Shown one piece after another: positions 16,094-24,355 of a stretch of 64,000 nt of DNA. Made by a program: the position numbers and the translations under genes. The first letter of the stretch is position 1. Every line of letters starts with the position of its first letter. The DNA is from an uncultured Faecalibacterium sp. (GTDB lineage: Bacteria > Bacillota > Clostridia > Oscillospirales > Ruminococcaceae). The notes below the pieces were generated by a model. The model did no database searches and had not been told where the DNA came from. It saw only the letters and a list, made by a program, of their open reading frames with translations. Location of the stretch: the NCBI GenBank assembly GCA_934525845.1, contig CAKSZS010000008.1, positions 5,977 to 69,976 on the forward strand, written 5' to 3'.

Positions 16094-17635
16094 ATGCGTG
16101 AAAGTGGAATCCTGATGCCGGTGTCCAGCCTGCCCGGCCCTTATGGAATTGGCTGCTTCGGCAAGGAAGCGTTCAAATTCGTGGACTTTCTGGTGGATGC
16201 CGGCCAGAAGATCTGGCAGCTGCTGCCCCTCAGCCCCACCGGTTACGGCGACAGTCCCTATCAGAGTTGCTCGGCCTTTGCCGGCAACCCCTATTTCATC
16301 GACCTGGAAGCCCTGAAGGAAGAGGGCCTGCTCACGGCCGCCCAGCTCAAGGCGGAGGAATGGGGCGAAAACCCGCTGGAAGTGGATTACGGCACCCTGT
16401 ACACCAGCCGCTATAAGATCCTGCGCACCGCCTACGCTGCCTGGCGCAAACAGTGCCGGGGTCTGCACGGCTGTGCGTATTATTTCCCGGATGACTACTA
16501 TGCCTTTGCCCTGAGCAATGAGGACTGGCTGGAGGACTATGCCCTGTACATGGCCCTGAAGACCGCCAACGGCATGAAGAACTGGGTGGAGTGGGAAAAG
16601 CCCTACCGTCTGCGGGACGCCCATGCGCTGGCCCAATTTGCCGCCGAGAACGAAGAGGAGATCGGCTTCTGGAAATTCGTGCAGTACAAGTTCAGCACCC
16701 AGTGGCAGGCCGTGAAGCACTACGCCAACGAAAAGGGCGTGCAGATCCTGGGCGATATCCCCATCTACGTCTCTGCAGACTCGGTGGACGCCTGGGTGGG
16801 CGGCCAGCTGTTCGAGCTGGATGCCGATGGCAAGTTTGCCCGGGTGGCCGGCTGCCCGCCGGATTATTTCTCGGCAGACGGCCAGCTGTGGGGCAACCCG
16901 CTGTACGACTGGAAGTATCACAAGCAGACCGGCTACGCCTGGTGGATCCAGCGGGTGCGCCACGCCCTGGGCATCTACGACCTGCTGCGCATCGACCACT
17001 TCCGGGGCTTCGATACCTACTGGGCCATCCCGGCGGGCAGTGCCACCGCCAAGACCGGCAAGTGGGAAAACGGCCCCGGTATGGAGCTGTTCGACGCGCT
17101 GGAGCAGGCGCTGGGCCAGCTGCCCATCATTGCCGAGGACCTGGGCGAGCTGTTCCCCAGCGTGCGGAAGCTGCTGGCTGACAGCACTTTCCCGGGCATG
17201 AAGGTGCTGCAGTTTGCCTTCAGCGGCGGGGATAACGAGTACCTGCCCCACAACCATGTCAAGAACAGTGTGGTCTACCCCGGCACCCACGACAACACCA
17301 CCCTGACCGACTGGTGGGAGAACGGCGCGTCCGACAAGGAAAAGGCCAACGCCGCCGCTTACCTGCACCTGACCGGGGCAAAGCCCACGGCCAAGGAGCT
17401 GGCGGCGGTCAAGACGGCGGATGTCCGCATCGGCCTGCTGCGCGCCGCACTGGGGTCGGTGGCCGACCGGGCCATCATCCCCCTGTACGACTGGCTGGGC
17501 CTGGGCGCGGAAGCACACCTGAACACCCCGGGCAAGCTGGGCGGCAACTGGGCATGGCGTGCAGAGGCCGGTTTTGAGAGCAAAACGCTGGCAAAGACCA
17601 TTGCCGACGAGTGCAGTGTGTACTGCCGCGTCTAA
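16094..17635 (+). CDS. malQ: 4-alpha-glucanotransferase (amylomaltase, GH77)
   Basis: 513 residues, a standard length for bacterial MalQ. The N-terminus RESGILMPVSSLPGPYGIG is typical. GH77 signatures include QLLPLSPTGYGDSPYQS near 40-56, LGDIPIYVSADSVDAWV near 219, RIDHFRGFDTYWAIPAG near 298 (nucleophile Asp), IIAEDLGELFPSV near 343 (acid/base Glu) and YPGTHDNTTL near 395. It disproportionates maltodextrins during glycogen or starch use. GAGGAAGG precedes the ATG at 16094; an in-frame ATG at 16037 lacks a ribosome site. It is a single-gene unit. Confidence 0.96.
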   Translation: MRESGILMPVSSLPGPYGIGCFGKEAFKFVDFLVDAGQKIWQLLPLSPTGYGDSPYQSCSAFAGNPYFIDLEALKEEGLLTAAQLKAEEWGENPLEVDYGTLYTSRYKILRTAYAAWRKQCRGLHGCAYYFPDDYYAFALSNEDWLEDYALYMALKTANGMKNWVEWEKPYRLRDAHALAQFAAENEEEIGFWKFVQYKFSTQWQAVKHYANEKGVQILGDIPIYVSADSVDAWVGGQLFELDADGKFARVAGCPPDYFSADGQLWGNPLYDWKYHKQTGYAWWIQRVRHALGIYDLLRIDHFRGFDTYWAIPAGSATAKTGKWENGPGMELFDALEQALGQLPIIAEDLGELFPSVRKLLADSTFPGMKVLQFAFSGGDNEYLPHNHVKNSVVYPGTHDNTTLTDWWENGASDKEKANAAAYLHLTGAKPTAKELAAVKTADVRIGLLRAALGSVADRAIIPLYDWLGLGAEAHLNTPGKLGGNWAWRAEAGFESKTLAKTIADECSVYCRV

Positions 17636-17732
17636 TTCCGGCGGGCACTTTGTAAATTGTTTGGCAATCTGACGAAAATGCAAAAAATCTGGAAAAAAAT
17701 TGTGCGTTCTGCTAGCAAAAAGTCCGTCTGAA

Positions 17733-17741
17733 TGCTATAAT
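17733..17741 (+). promoter_or_regulatory. extended -10 promoter for the degenerate GGDEF gene
   Basis: TGCTATAAT forms a perfect -10 with the TG extension at 17733-17741, about 80 bp before the start codon. A hairpin (TTCCCGG-CCGGGAA near 17752-17770) lies in the leader. Confidence 0.55.
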
Positions 17742-17823
17742 GGCTATGAGTTCCCGGAGAGTGCCGGGAATCAGTCAGCTGCCGGTGCACGGCAGCACGA
17801 TGCATGATGATGGGGAAAATGCA

Positions 17824-18615
17824 ATGGAAAAACAATGGACCGAGCAGGATCTGCACAGTTTTGTGCAGACTGCACAGGCGGTGTTTGACAGCGTCAGCCT
17901 GACCGAAGAACAGCCGGAACCCGGCTGGCAGGACGAAAGCCTGCAGGTGGACTATGAGCTGCGCGGCGGACGGGTGGACTGCGTGCTGCACCGTATCGTG
18001 GAAGCGGACGGCAAGCGCTGGAAGCTGCAGATGTCGGCACCGCTGGCAGGCAATGTCCTGCCCGAAGAGCGCATGACGCCCCGGGAACGGGAGCTGTGCC
18101 GCGACGATATGAGCCACGATTTTCTGACCGGTGTGTACAACCGCCAGTATCTGGAGCGAGTGTTCGGCGCAAAGCTGGAGCAGTGGGCCCGGCAGGGCCG
18201 CAGCGCCGCTGTGGCCCTGGTGGCTCTGGACAAGGGCCCTCAGCTCTGCGATACTTACGGCCAGCCGGTGATGGACCAGCTCCATTGCTTTGTGGGCAAC
18301 CAGTGGAAAAAGCACTACGACACCCCCCTGCACCAGGTGGTGTGCCGTCTGACCGGCAGCGTTTTTGTGGTGGGCAGCGTGGACACCACCGGCCCGCAGC
18401 TGGCGGCCCGGATGCAGGAGCTGTACGAGCAGATGCCGCACGAGTGCATCACCACCACCGGCATGATGCACCGGGTGCAGTTCACCATGAGCGGCGCGGC
18501 CGCCGGGCTGGACGAGGTGGAGGCCAAGAACTGGCCCGCCCTCTACGAGCTGTGCGATGCCCGCCTGCGCAAGGTGCAGGCTTCCGGCGGCGACCGGATC
18601 GGCTGTGCCGAATAA
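17824..18615 (+). CDS. degenerate GGDEF-domain protein
   Basis: 263 residues. The C-terminal half, from about residue 95, begins with DDMSHDFLTGVYNRQYLE, the standard diguanylate-cyclase entry (D-x-L-T-x-x-x-N-R). The catalytic signature is replaced by RLTGSVFVVG, where RxGGDEFxxx is expected, so synthase activity is unlikely. The N-terminal about 90 residues look like a small sensory domain without membrane helices. Such proteins may bind a nucleotide or act through protein contacts. The ATG at 17824 is preceded by GATGGGGAAAA; the upstream in-frame ATGs lack a ribosome site. Confidence 0.75.
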   Translation: MEKQWTEQDLHSFVQTAQAVFDSVSLTEEQPEPGWQDESLQVDYELRGGRVDCVLHRIVEADGKRWKLQMSAPLAGNVLPEERMTPRERELCRDDMSHDFLTGVYNRQYLERVFGAKLEQWARQGRSAAVALVALDKGPQLCDTYGQPVMDQLHCFVGNQWKKHYDTPLHQVVCRLTGSVFVVGSVDTTGPQLAARMQELYEQMPHECITTTGMMHRVQFTMSGAAAGLDEVEAKNWPALYELCDARLRKVQASGGDRIGCAE

Positions 18616-18629
18616 CGATCATGTATAGA

Positions 18630-18673
18630 AAAGCCCCTTTTGGCGCACACTGGCTGCCAAAGGGGGCTTTTTG
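18630..18673 (+). terminator. terminator hairpin that also contains the next gene's ribosome site
   Basis: A 15-bp stem (18630-18644 with 18656-18670, one G-T pair) is followed by six T. The 3' arm contains AAAGGGGG, the only ribosome-binding site for the ATG at 18675. Folding should both end upstream transcripts and hide this site. Confidence 0.75.
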
Positions 18674-18674
18674 T

Positions 18675-19115
18675 ATGGAAAACCAGAAAAACGACAACCT
18701 CAATCTCCTGGAAGCCGTGGTGCAGAACACCGAAATGGGCAAGAACACGCTGGAACAGATCGTGCCTATGACCGACGACACCCAGTTCAAGGCGGAGCTG
18801 CTGCGCCAGCGCAACCTCTACCACCAGCTCAATCAGGAGGCCCACACCGCCATGGAAGCCTGCGGCGGCACCGCCCAGGGCCAGAGCGCCATGGCAAAAT
18901 TCAACACGAAGATGGGCATCAGCATGAAGACCCTGACCGACAAGTCCACCCGCAACCTGGCCGAGATGCTGACCCAGGGCAGCGGCATGGGAGTGGTGGA
19001 CTGCGTGAAGGCACAGAAGGACTACCCCAATGCCGCACCCGGCACCAAGCGCCTTGCCCAGCGGTTGATGGAATTTGAAGAGGACAACCGCGTCCGGCTG
19101 GAACAGTTTTTGTAA
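18675..19115 (+). CDS. small helical (ferritin-like/DUF2383-like) protein
   Basis: 146 residues, almost entirely predicted helix, starting MENQKNDNLNLLEAVVQN. Patterns such as AELLRQRNLYHQLNQEAHTAM and the periodic acidic/hydrophobic spacing suggest a four-helix bundle. I think of DUF2383-type ferritin-like proteins, but no diiron Glu-x-x-His pair is clear. Its ribosome site lies in the 3' arm of the preceding terminator, so it may be translated from read-through or from a transcript starting within the hairpin. The function is unknown. Confidence 0.65.
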   Translation: MENQKNDNLNLLEAVVQNTEMGKNTLEQIVPMTDDTQFKAELLRQRNLYHQLNQEAHTAMEACGGTAQGQSAMAKFNTKMGISMKTLTDKSTRNLAEMLTQGSGMGVVDCVKAQKDYPNAAPGTKRLAQRLMEFEEDNRVRLEQFL

Positions 19116-19132
19116 GAAACGTTACCTGGCTG

Positions 19133-19371
19133 TGGGCCGGGAGTTTCTCCGAGGACCGTCCGCTGGGGTGGGACCCTGTTGCCCGTCAGGGCAATAGGGC
19201 GGGCGATGGAATGGCCTGCAACAGCAACGACTGCTGCCAGTGGCAGAAACAGGGAGTTGCTGTTGGGGCAGTGGCCAGCAGGGTGCAAGGCTCGTTCAAG
19301 AGCCGACGCAGCCGCTGGGTGCCACAACCCGTTTTTCGTGTCCGAGGAGAAAGCTACCGGGACGCGGCCAA
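19133..19371 (+). repeat. family-A palindromic repeat, copy 2 (long form)
   Basis: It has the same core as copy 1 (TTTCTCCGAGGACCGTCC, GGACCCTGTTGCC, GGCAATAGGGCGGGCGATGG, GTCCGAGGAGAAAGC) plus about 115 bp inserted after GATGGAATGGCC. The insert has its own hairpins and is shared with copy 3. Flanking arm pairing is weaker here (GCCGGGAG with CTACCGGG). Confidence 0.85.
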
Positions 19372-19397
19372 CATTGGGCGTGTCACGTCAGCAACAC

Positions 19398-19435
19398 AAA
19401 ACCCCGGCAGGGCCTGTTGAGCCTGCCGGGGTTTT
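19398..19435. terminator. bidirectional terminator before mtnN stop
   Basis: AAAACCCCGGCAGG (19398-19411) and CCTGCCGGGGTTTT (19422-19435) form a 14-bp perfect stem. It can end the minus-strand ychF-mtnN operon. Confidence 0.85.
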
Positions 19436-19454
19436 CATCTGGAAAAGCTGAAAA

Positions 19455-20138
19455 TCAGAGTGCTTCCACCATGGCGGCCACGATCTTGGTGGCGGTGGCC
19501 ACATACTCTGCGATGCTGAATTTCTTCACCACCAGCACTTCATGGCCGTCCTCGTCGGCGTTGTCGCTCATGGCGCGCAGGATGACGCAGGGCACGCCGT
19601 TCTTGGCGGCGATCTGGCTCACAGCCGCGCCCTCCATCTCCACGCAGTCCGGGGCACACTTGGCCTCGATGGCGGCCTTGGTGGCGCTGTCGCCCACGAA
19701 CAGGTCGCCGGTGGCGATCTTGCCCACCAGGGCCTTGACCCCGGCGTCCGCGCAGGCCTTTTCGGCGGCGGCGATCAGCTCCGGGTCACCGGTGTATTCC
19801 TTCAGGAACGGCGGGTTCTGGCAGATCATGTCCAGCTGTGCGTCATGGTACAGCACGGTCTTGCCGATGACCACATCACCGATGCCGATCTTGCTGGTCA
19901 TGTTGCCGGCGATGCCGGAGAAGATGATCTTCTCGGCTCCGAACTTGGTGATGAGCACCTGAGTGGTGGCGGCGGCATTGGCCTTGCCCATGCCGGCACA
20001 GCACACCACCACCTGCTTGCCTGCCAGGGTGCCCTTGTGGTATTCCACGCCGCCGTAGGGTTCTACGGTGACGTTTTCCAGCTTGGCACACAGCTGATCG
20101 ACTTCATCGGGCATTGCGCCCATAATACCAAAAATCAT
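19455..20138 (-). CDS. mtnN: 5'-methylthioadenosine/S-adenosylhomocysteine nucleosidase
   Basis: 227 residues. MTA/SAH nucleosidase cleaves adenine from methylthioadenosine and S-adenosylhomocysteine in the SAM salvage cycle. Family marks are GIMGAMPDEV at the N-terminus (catalytic Glu-12 equivalent), IIFSGIAGNM near 71-80, and VEMEGAAVSQIA near 172-183, which holds the Glu that binds ribose. The Asp acid of the SDNAD motif is in MSDNADEDGHE near 196. AAGGAG precedes the ATG. It follows ychF by 10 bp in one operon. Confidence 0.95.
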   Translation of the reverse strand: MIFGIMGAMPDEVDQLCAKLENVTVEPYGGVEYHKGTLAGKQVVVCCAGMGKANAAATTQVLITKFGAEKIIFSGIAGNMTSKIGIGDVVIGKTVLYHDAQLDMICQNPPFLKEYTGDPELIAAAEKACADAGVKALVGKIATGDLFVGDSATKAAIEAKCAPDCVEMEGAAVSQIAAKNGVPCVILRAMSDNADEDGHEVLVVKKFSIAEYVATATKIVAAMVEAL

Positions 20139-20148
20139 AGAACTCTCC

Positions 20149-21282
20149 TTACACGTTGAACAGGAACTCGATGACGTCGCCGTCGTTCACGACGTACTCC
20201 TTGCCTTCGGTGCGCTGCAGGCCCTTGGCCTTGACGGCGGCATAATCGAAGTTGTTGGCTTCCAGGTCGTTGTAGCCGATGACGCTGGCGCGGATGAAGC
20301 CGCGCTCGAAGTCGCTGTGGATCTTGCCGGCGGCCTGCGGGGCCTTGGTACCCTTGCGGATGGTCCAGGCACGGCACTCCTTCTTGCCGTCGGTCAGGAA
20401 GGAGATCAGGCCCAGCAGATCGTAGCTGGCGGTGATGAGGTTGTCCAGGCCGCTGGCCTCGATGCCCATTTCGGCCAGGAAGGCTTTCTTCTCCTCGGGA
20501 GAGTAGTCGGCGATGTCTTCTTCGGTCTTGGCGCAGATGGGAATGTAGCGGGCACCCTCTTCCTTGGCGCGGGCGGCCACCAGCGGAACGTACTTGTTGT
20601 TCTCGATGCCGTCCATCAGGTCGTCTTCGCCCACGTTGCAGGCGTACAGCACCGGCTTGGTGCTCAGCAGACCCATCTCGTGCAGAACGGCCTGCTGCTC
20701 GGCGTCGCCCTCGTCAAAGTCGAAGCTGCGGGCGGGCTTGCCGGCGCTCAGGTGGTCCGCCAGCTTCTGCAGCCAGGCAGCCTCGGCGGCAGCGCCCTTG
20801 TTGTTGCCGCTCTTGGCGGCTTTGGCCATGCGGCCTGCGCGGTTCTGCACCACTTCCAGGTCGGACAGGATCAGCTCATAGTCGATGGCGTCGATGTCGG
20901 CGATGGGGTCCACGGCTTCTGCCTTGGTCACATCCTCCACCACATGGATGATGTTGTCATCGTCAAAGCAGCGCACGACGTGCACGATGGCGTCGCACTC
21001 GCGGATGTGGCCCAGGAACTTGTTGCCCAGACCGGCACCCTGGCTGGCACCCTTCACCAGACCGGCGATGTCCACGAACTCCACGATGGCCGGGGTCTTT
21101 TTGTTGGTCTGCCACACCTCGGCCAGCTTGTCCAGACGCTTGTCCGGCACGGCCACGATGCCGCTGTTCGGCTCGATGGTGCAGAAGGGATAATTGGCCG
21201 CCTCCGCGTTCTTGGTGGAGGTGATGGCATTGAACAGGGTGGACTTGCCGACGTTCGGCAGGCCGACGATACCTAACTTCAT
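20149..21282 (-). CDS. ychF: ribosome-associated GTPase/ATPase YchF
   Basis: 377 residues, beginning MKLGIVGLPNVGKSTLFNAIT, with the Walker A motif G-L-P-N-V-G-K-S-T. FVDIAGLVKGASQGAGLGNKFL is switch II. The nucleotide-specificity segment is NVGEDD (NxxE), which favours ATP over GTP. A TGS domain with KGTKAPQAAGKIHSDFERGFIRA and a GDVIEFLFNV end completes the family. YchF/OLA1 proteins bind ribosomes and have roles in stress. I start at 21282 rather than the upstream in-frame Met because the P-loop then lies at residue 8. It is the first gene of the operon with mtnN. Confidence 0.95.
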   Translation of the reverse strand: MKLGIVGLPNVGKSTLFNAITSTKNAEAANYPFCTIEPNSGIVAVPDKRLDKLAEVWQTNKKTPAIVEFVDIAGLVKGASQGAGLGNKFLGHIRECDAIVHVVRCFDDDNIIHVVEDVTKAEAVDPIADIDAIDYELILSDLEVVQNRAGRMAKAAKSGNNKGAAAEAAWLQKLADHLSAGKPARSFDFDEGDAEQQAVLHEMGLLSTKPVLYACNVGEDDLMDGIENNKYVPLVAARAKEEGARYIPICAKTEEDIADYSPEEKKAFLAEMGIEASGLDNLITASYDLLGLISFLTDGKKECRAWTIRKGTKAPQAAGKIHSDFERGFIRASVIGYNDLEANNFDYAAVKAKGLQRTEGKEYVVNDGDVIEFLFNV

Positions 21283-21330
21283 ATAAAATACGCTCCTTAC
21301 ACGTTTTTTGGGCATAACAATACATCTATC

Positions 21331-21359
21331 ATTATACGCAAAGCAGCAGGAGAGTGCAA
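21331..21359 (-). promoter_or_regulatory. promoter of ychF-mtnN
   Basis: On the minus strand TTGCAC (plus 21354-21359) and TATAAT (plus 21331-21336) are spaced 17 bp. The start would be near 21324, about 40 nt before the ychF ATG. Confidence 0.7.
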
Positions 21360-21429
21360 GGCCTGCGGCAAAACAATCCGCGGCCGGTCAGCAGGACCGG
21401 GGCGGGGCTGCACGGCAGAGTCCCGCGGG

Positions 21430-21500
21430 TACAATGGAAACGATGCGAACGGAACGAAGAAGCGGGCAGACCCGGAAAAACGGGTCTGCCTGTATTTTTT
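21430..21500 (+). ncRNA. possible short transcript: TACAAT box followed by a strong terminator
   Basis: TACAAT at 21430-21435 has a weak -35. About 30 bp downstream a terminator stem GGCAGACCCG (21465-21474) / CGGGTCTGCC (21481-21490) is followed by TGTATTTTTT. The result would be a transcript of about 60 nt with no credible ribosome site, in the 346-bp gap between ychF and the response regulator. It could be a small RNA, or the terminator could protect against read-through. Confidence 0.35.
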
Positions 21501-21557
21501 ATGGCGGAGAATCCCAAAAATCATACAAAACCTTCTTTATTTTGTCATAACTCTCCC

Positions 21558-21563
21558 GTATAA
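21558..21563 (+). promoter_or_regulatory. -10 element for the two-component operon
   Basis: A perfect TATAAT lies 65 bp before the response regulator ATG. The region 17 bp upstream (CTTTAT) is a poor -35, so activation may be needed. Confidence 0.5.
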
Positions 21564-21627
21564 TAAGAGATGGAACACTTTGTCAATCTGCCCGGAAAAC
21601 GGGCATTCAATAGATGGAGGAATCACG

Positions 21628-22329
21628 ATGGCAAACGAAAAGATCCTTGTTGTGGATGACGACACCAACATCTGCGAGCTTCTGCGGCTGTACCTGACCA
21701 AGGAAGGCTATCAGGTCACCACTGCCAACGACGGCGAAGAGGGCCTGGAAAAATTCAACCAGATCAAGCCGGACATGGTGCTGCTGGACGTCATGATGCC
21801 CGGGATGGACGGCCTGGAGGTCTGCCGCCGCATCCGTGCGGCCGGCAACACCCCCGTGATGATGCTGACCGCCAAGGGCGAGACCTTTGATAAGGTGCTG
21901 GGCCTGGAGCTGGGCGCAGACGATTACATGGTCAAGCCGTTTGACACCAAAGAAGTCATTGCGCGCATCAAGGCTGTGCTGCGCCGCTGCACGGTGACCG
22001 CCGCCGCCAAGACCGAGAGCAAAGAGGGCGTCATCGAGTTCGACAACCTGAGCCTGGACATGAACAGCTACGAGCTGAAGGTCAAGGGCAAGGTGGTGGA
22101 GGCTCCCCCCAAGGAGCTGGAGCTGCTCAACTGCCTGGCGTCCCATCCCAACCGCGTCTACACCCGTGACCAGCTGCTGGACGAGGTGTGGGGCTTTGAC
22201 TATTACGGCGACAGCCGCACCATCGATGTGCACGTCAAGCGTCTGCGCGAGAAGCTGGCCGGTGCGTCCGACAAGTGGGAACTGAAGACCGTCTGGAGCG
22301 TGGGCTACAAGTTTGAGGTGCATCAGTAA
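21628..22329 (+). CDS. OmpR/PhoB-family response regulator
   Basis: 233 residues. The receiver domain (1-120) has acidic D10-D12, phospho-acceptor D54 in VLLDVMMPGMDG, T81 and K103 in MVKPFD. The C-terminal winged-helix DNA-binding domain (about 135-230) contains LTPKE-like PPKELELLNCLASHPNRV and the recognition region SRTIDVHVKRLREKL. GGAGG lies 8 bp before the ATG at 21628. Its stop overlaps the kinase start (TAATG), so the pair is translationally coupled. The target genes are not evident from the window. Confidence 0.94.
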   Translation: MANEKILVVDDDTNICELLRLYLTKEGYQVTTANDGEEGLEKFNQIKPDMVLLDVMMPGMDGLEVCRRIRAAGNTPVMMLTAKGETFDKVLGLELGADDYMVKPFDTKEVIARIKAVLRRCTVTAAAKTESKEGVIEFDNLSLDMNSYELKVKGKVVEAPPKELELLNCLASHPNRVYTRDQLLDEVWGFDYYGDSRTIDVHVKRLREKLAGASDKWELKTVWSVGYKFEVHQ

Positions 22330-23846
22330 TGCGCAAAAGTATTTCGGTCGCGTTCTTCTCGCTGGTGTCTACCCTGATGGTGCTGGGCATCGTGCTGATG
22401 GGCTTTTCGGAGTGGGTGCTGTTCAGCAATTACTTCGCCAGCGACCGGTACGAGACGCTGGATCAGGTGGTGGGCGTCACCCAGCGGGCAGCACAGTATC
22501 TGGTGCAGGAGGCCGAACTGCCGGAGGGCGACGAACTGGACACCCTCAGCACCAAGCTGGAGATCATCGGCGAGAGCGCAGAAGCCTATCTGTTCTTCAC
22601 GGACAATGACGGCAGCATCCTCATTGCGTCCAACCCGGAAATGCTCCACGGGGATACCGTGGACGAAGCGGTGCTGACTAAGGCCGATTCTGTGGATAAA
22701 AACTATCACCTGTTCAGCACGCTGGACGGCGTTCTGGCCGAGAAAAGCTACATTTCGGTCAGCGAGATGCGCTCCGAGCGGGGCGGACACAGCGGCTATC
22801 TGTTCCTGTGCTCTTCCGGGGAGCAGCTGGCGGAATTCAAACAGCAGTTCTGGTCCAACTTCCTGCTGTCGGCCTGCGTGATGCTGCTGTGCGCCAGCGT
22901 GCTGACCAAGCTGTTGATGCGCCGCCTGACCGACCCGCTGCAGAAGGTGACGGATGCAGCCCAGCGCTTCGGCGGCGGGGACCTGTCCGTCCGTGTCGAG
23001 GGCGTGGAGGGCGAAGGCGAAGTGGCCGATCTGGCCCGCACCTTCAACCGGATGGCGGAGAACATCCAGTCCAACGACAACTCCCGGGGCCAGTTCATGG
23101 GCAACATCGCCCACGAACTGCGCACCCCCATGACCACCATCAAGGGCTTTGTGGACGGCATCCTGGATGGCACCATCCCGCCGGACCTGCAGAACCACTA
23201 CCTGCAGCTGGTGAGCGAGGAGACCGGCCGGCTGGCCCGGCTGATCCAGAATATGCTGGATCTGTCCAAGCTGGAGAGCGGCGAGTATCAGGTCAACGCC
23301 CGGATGTTCAACATCTGGGAGACCGTCACCGGTGTGGCGCTCTCCGCCGAGCAGCGCATCAACGACGGCATGATCGAGATCGAGGGCCTGACCATGGACG
23401 AGAAGGTCCTGGTCTACGCGGACCCGGATCTGATCCATCAGGTGGTGTACAATCTGCTGGACAATGCCATCAAGTTCACCCCGGCAGGCGGCACCATCCG
23501 CTTCAGCGTGGAGCGGCTCGGCCCCGAGGTCGAGATCGCCATCTGGAACTCCGGACAGGGCATCAGCCCGGAAGCCCTGCCCTATGTGTTCCAGCGGTTC
23601 TACAAGGAAGACCGTTCCCGCGGCCTGCACGCCCGCGGCGCGGGCCTTGGCCTGAACATCTGCAAGGTGCTGGTCAACCTGTCCGGCGGCCAGATCCGGG
23701 TGGAGAGCCAGCAGGGCGAGTGGTGCCGGTTCGTGTTCACCCTGCCTTCCCAGGCCCCGAATCCCGGCGGCATGAAGCGCCTGCCGGACGAGTCCGGCGG
23801 TTCCCCGGCGGTGGAAGACCCCGCCAGCATGAAGCCGGTCGAATGA
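22329..23846 (+). CDS. membrane sensor histidine kinase
   Basis: 505 residues, partner of the preceding regulator. Topology: helix about 8-30, an extracytoplasmic sensor domain of about 150 residues (around 35-175), helix about 180-198, HAMP linker (RRLTDPLQKVTDAAQRFGGGDLS), a HisKA domain with phospho-acceptor H262 in GNIAHELRTPM, and a HATPase domain with the N box NLLDNAIKF, GQGIS, and GAGLGLNICK. A proline- and glycine-rich tail of about 30 residues follows. The stimulus is unknown. Confidence 0.94.
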   Translation: MRKSISVAFFSLVSTLMVLGIVLMGFSEWVLFSNYFASDRYETLDQVVGVTQRAAQYLVQEAELPEGDELDTLSTKLEIIGESAEAYLFFTDNDGSILIASNPEMLHGDTVDEAVLTKADSVDKNYHLFSTLDGVLAEKSYISVSEMRSERGGHSGYLFLCSSGEQLAEFKQQFWSNFLLSACVMLLCASVLTKLLMRRLTDPLQKVTDAAQRFGGGDLSVRVEGVEGEGEVADLARTFNRMAENIQSNDNSRGQFMGNIAHELRTPMTTIKGFVDGILDGTIPPDLQNHYLQLVSEETGRLARLIQNMLDLSKLESGEYQVNARMFNIWETVTGVALSAEQRINDGMIEIEGLTMDEKVLVYADPDLIHQVVYNLLDNAIKFTPAGGTIRFSVERLGPEVEIAIWNSGQGISPEALPYVFQRFYKEDRSRGLHARGAGLGLNICKVLVNLSGGQIRVESQQGEWCRFVFTLPSQAPNPGGMKRLPDESGGSPAVEDPASMKPVE

Positions 23847-23852
23847 CCACAC

Positions 23853-23891
23853 AGCCAGACTGCCCCGCATCGGTGGGCGGTCTGGCTTTTT
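23853..23891 (+). terminator. terminator of the two-component operon
   Basis: AGCCAGACTGCCC (23853-23865) pairs with GGGCGGTCTGGCT (23875-23887), followed by four more T. It begins 7 bp after the kinase stop. Confidence 0.85.
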
Positions 23892-23907
23892 GCGTTGCAG
23901 GAGAAGG

Positions 23908-24146
23908 GTCTGCAAGCCGGGAGCTTTCTCTTCGGACACGAAAACGGGTTGCGGCACCCAGCGTCTGCTTCGGCCCTTGGGCGGGCCTTGCATCCTGCTG
24001 GCCGCTGCCCCAACAGCTTCTCCCTGTTTCCGCCACTGGCGGCGGTCGTCGCTGTTGCAGGCCATTCCATCGCCCGCCCTATTGCCTGACGGCAACAGGG
24101 TCCCACCCCAACGGACGGTCCTCAGAGAAACTCCCGGCCCGCAGAC
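23908..24146 (-). repeat. family-A palindromic repeat, copy 3 (long form, inverted)
   Basis: It is the reverse complement of copy 2, including the about 115-bp insert. Its outer arms are different from those of other copies but pair with each other: GTCTGC-AA-GCCGGGAG at 23908-23923 with CTCCCGGC-CC-GCAGAC at 24131-24146. The rest of the 510-bp gap holds the kinase terminator and the rpe promoter. Confidence 0.85.
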
Positions 24147-24224
24147 CGGACAGATGCAGCTTGCCGACCAAAATGGACATTTCACTCCATTTACGTCATT
24201 TCGGTGAAAAAGACGGCGGCGGGT

Positions 24225-24253
24225 TTGATTTTTTACGCATTTTCATGTAAACT
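24225..24253 (+). promoter_or_regulatory. promoter of the rpe-rnf-like operon
   Basis: TTGATT at 24225-24230 and TAAACT at 24248-24253 with a 17-bp spacer, about 100 bp before rpe. Confidence 0.5.
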
Positions 24254-24355
24254 AAAAGTATCCATGCCTTTGTGTTTTTGCGGGGCAGAGAACTGCAGAA
24301 TACAGGAACGCAGGGTAGAAAAACTTTTGTATATAACGGAGCGTAACGATAAACA

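Noticed and set aside
14621..17683. A 1020-codon minus-strand open frame covering the AlaX-type gene and malQ
   Set aside because: Only the 14621-15799 part has family motifs and a ribosome site. The rest is the antisense of malQ, which has clear GH77 motifs, and reads as low-complexity shadow of a GC-rich gene.
21446..21550. Leader peptide before the two-component operon
   Set aside because: A 35-codon frame starting ATGCGAACGG spans the terminator hairpin, but no ribosome site precedes it and no codon run suggests attenuation.
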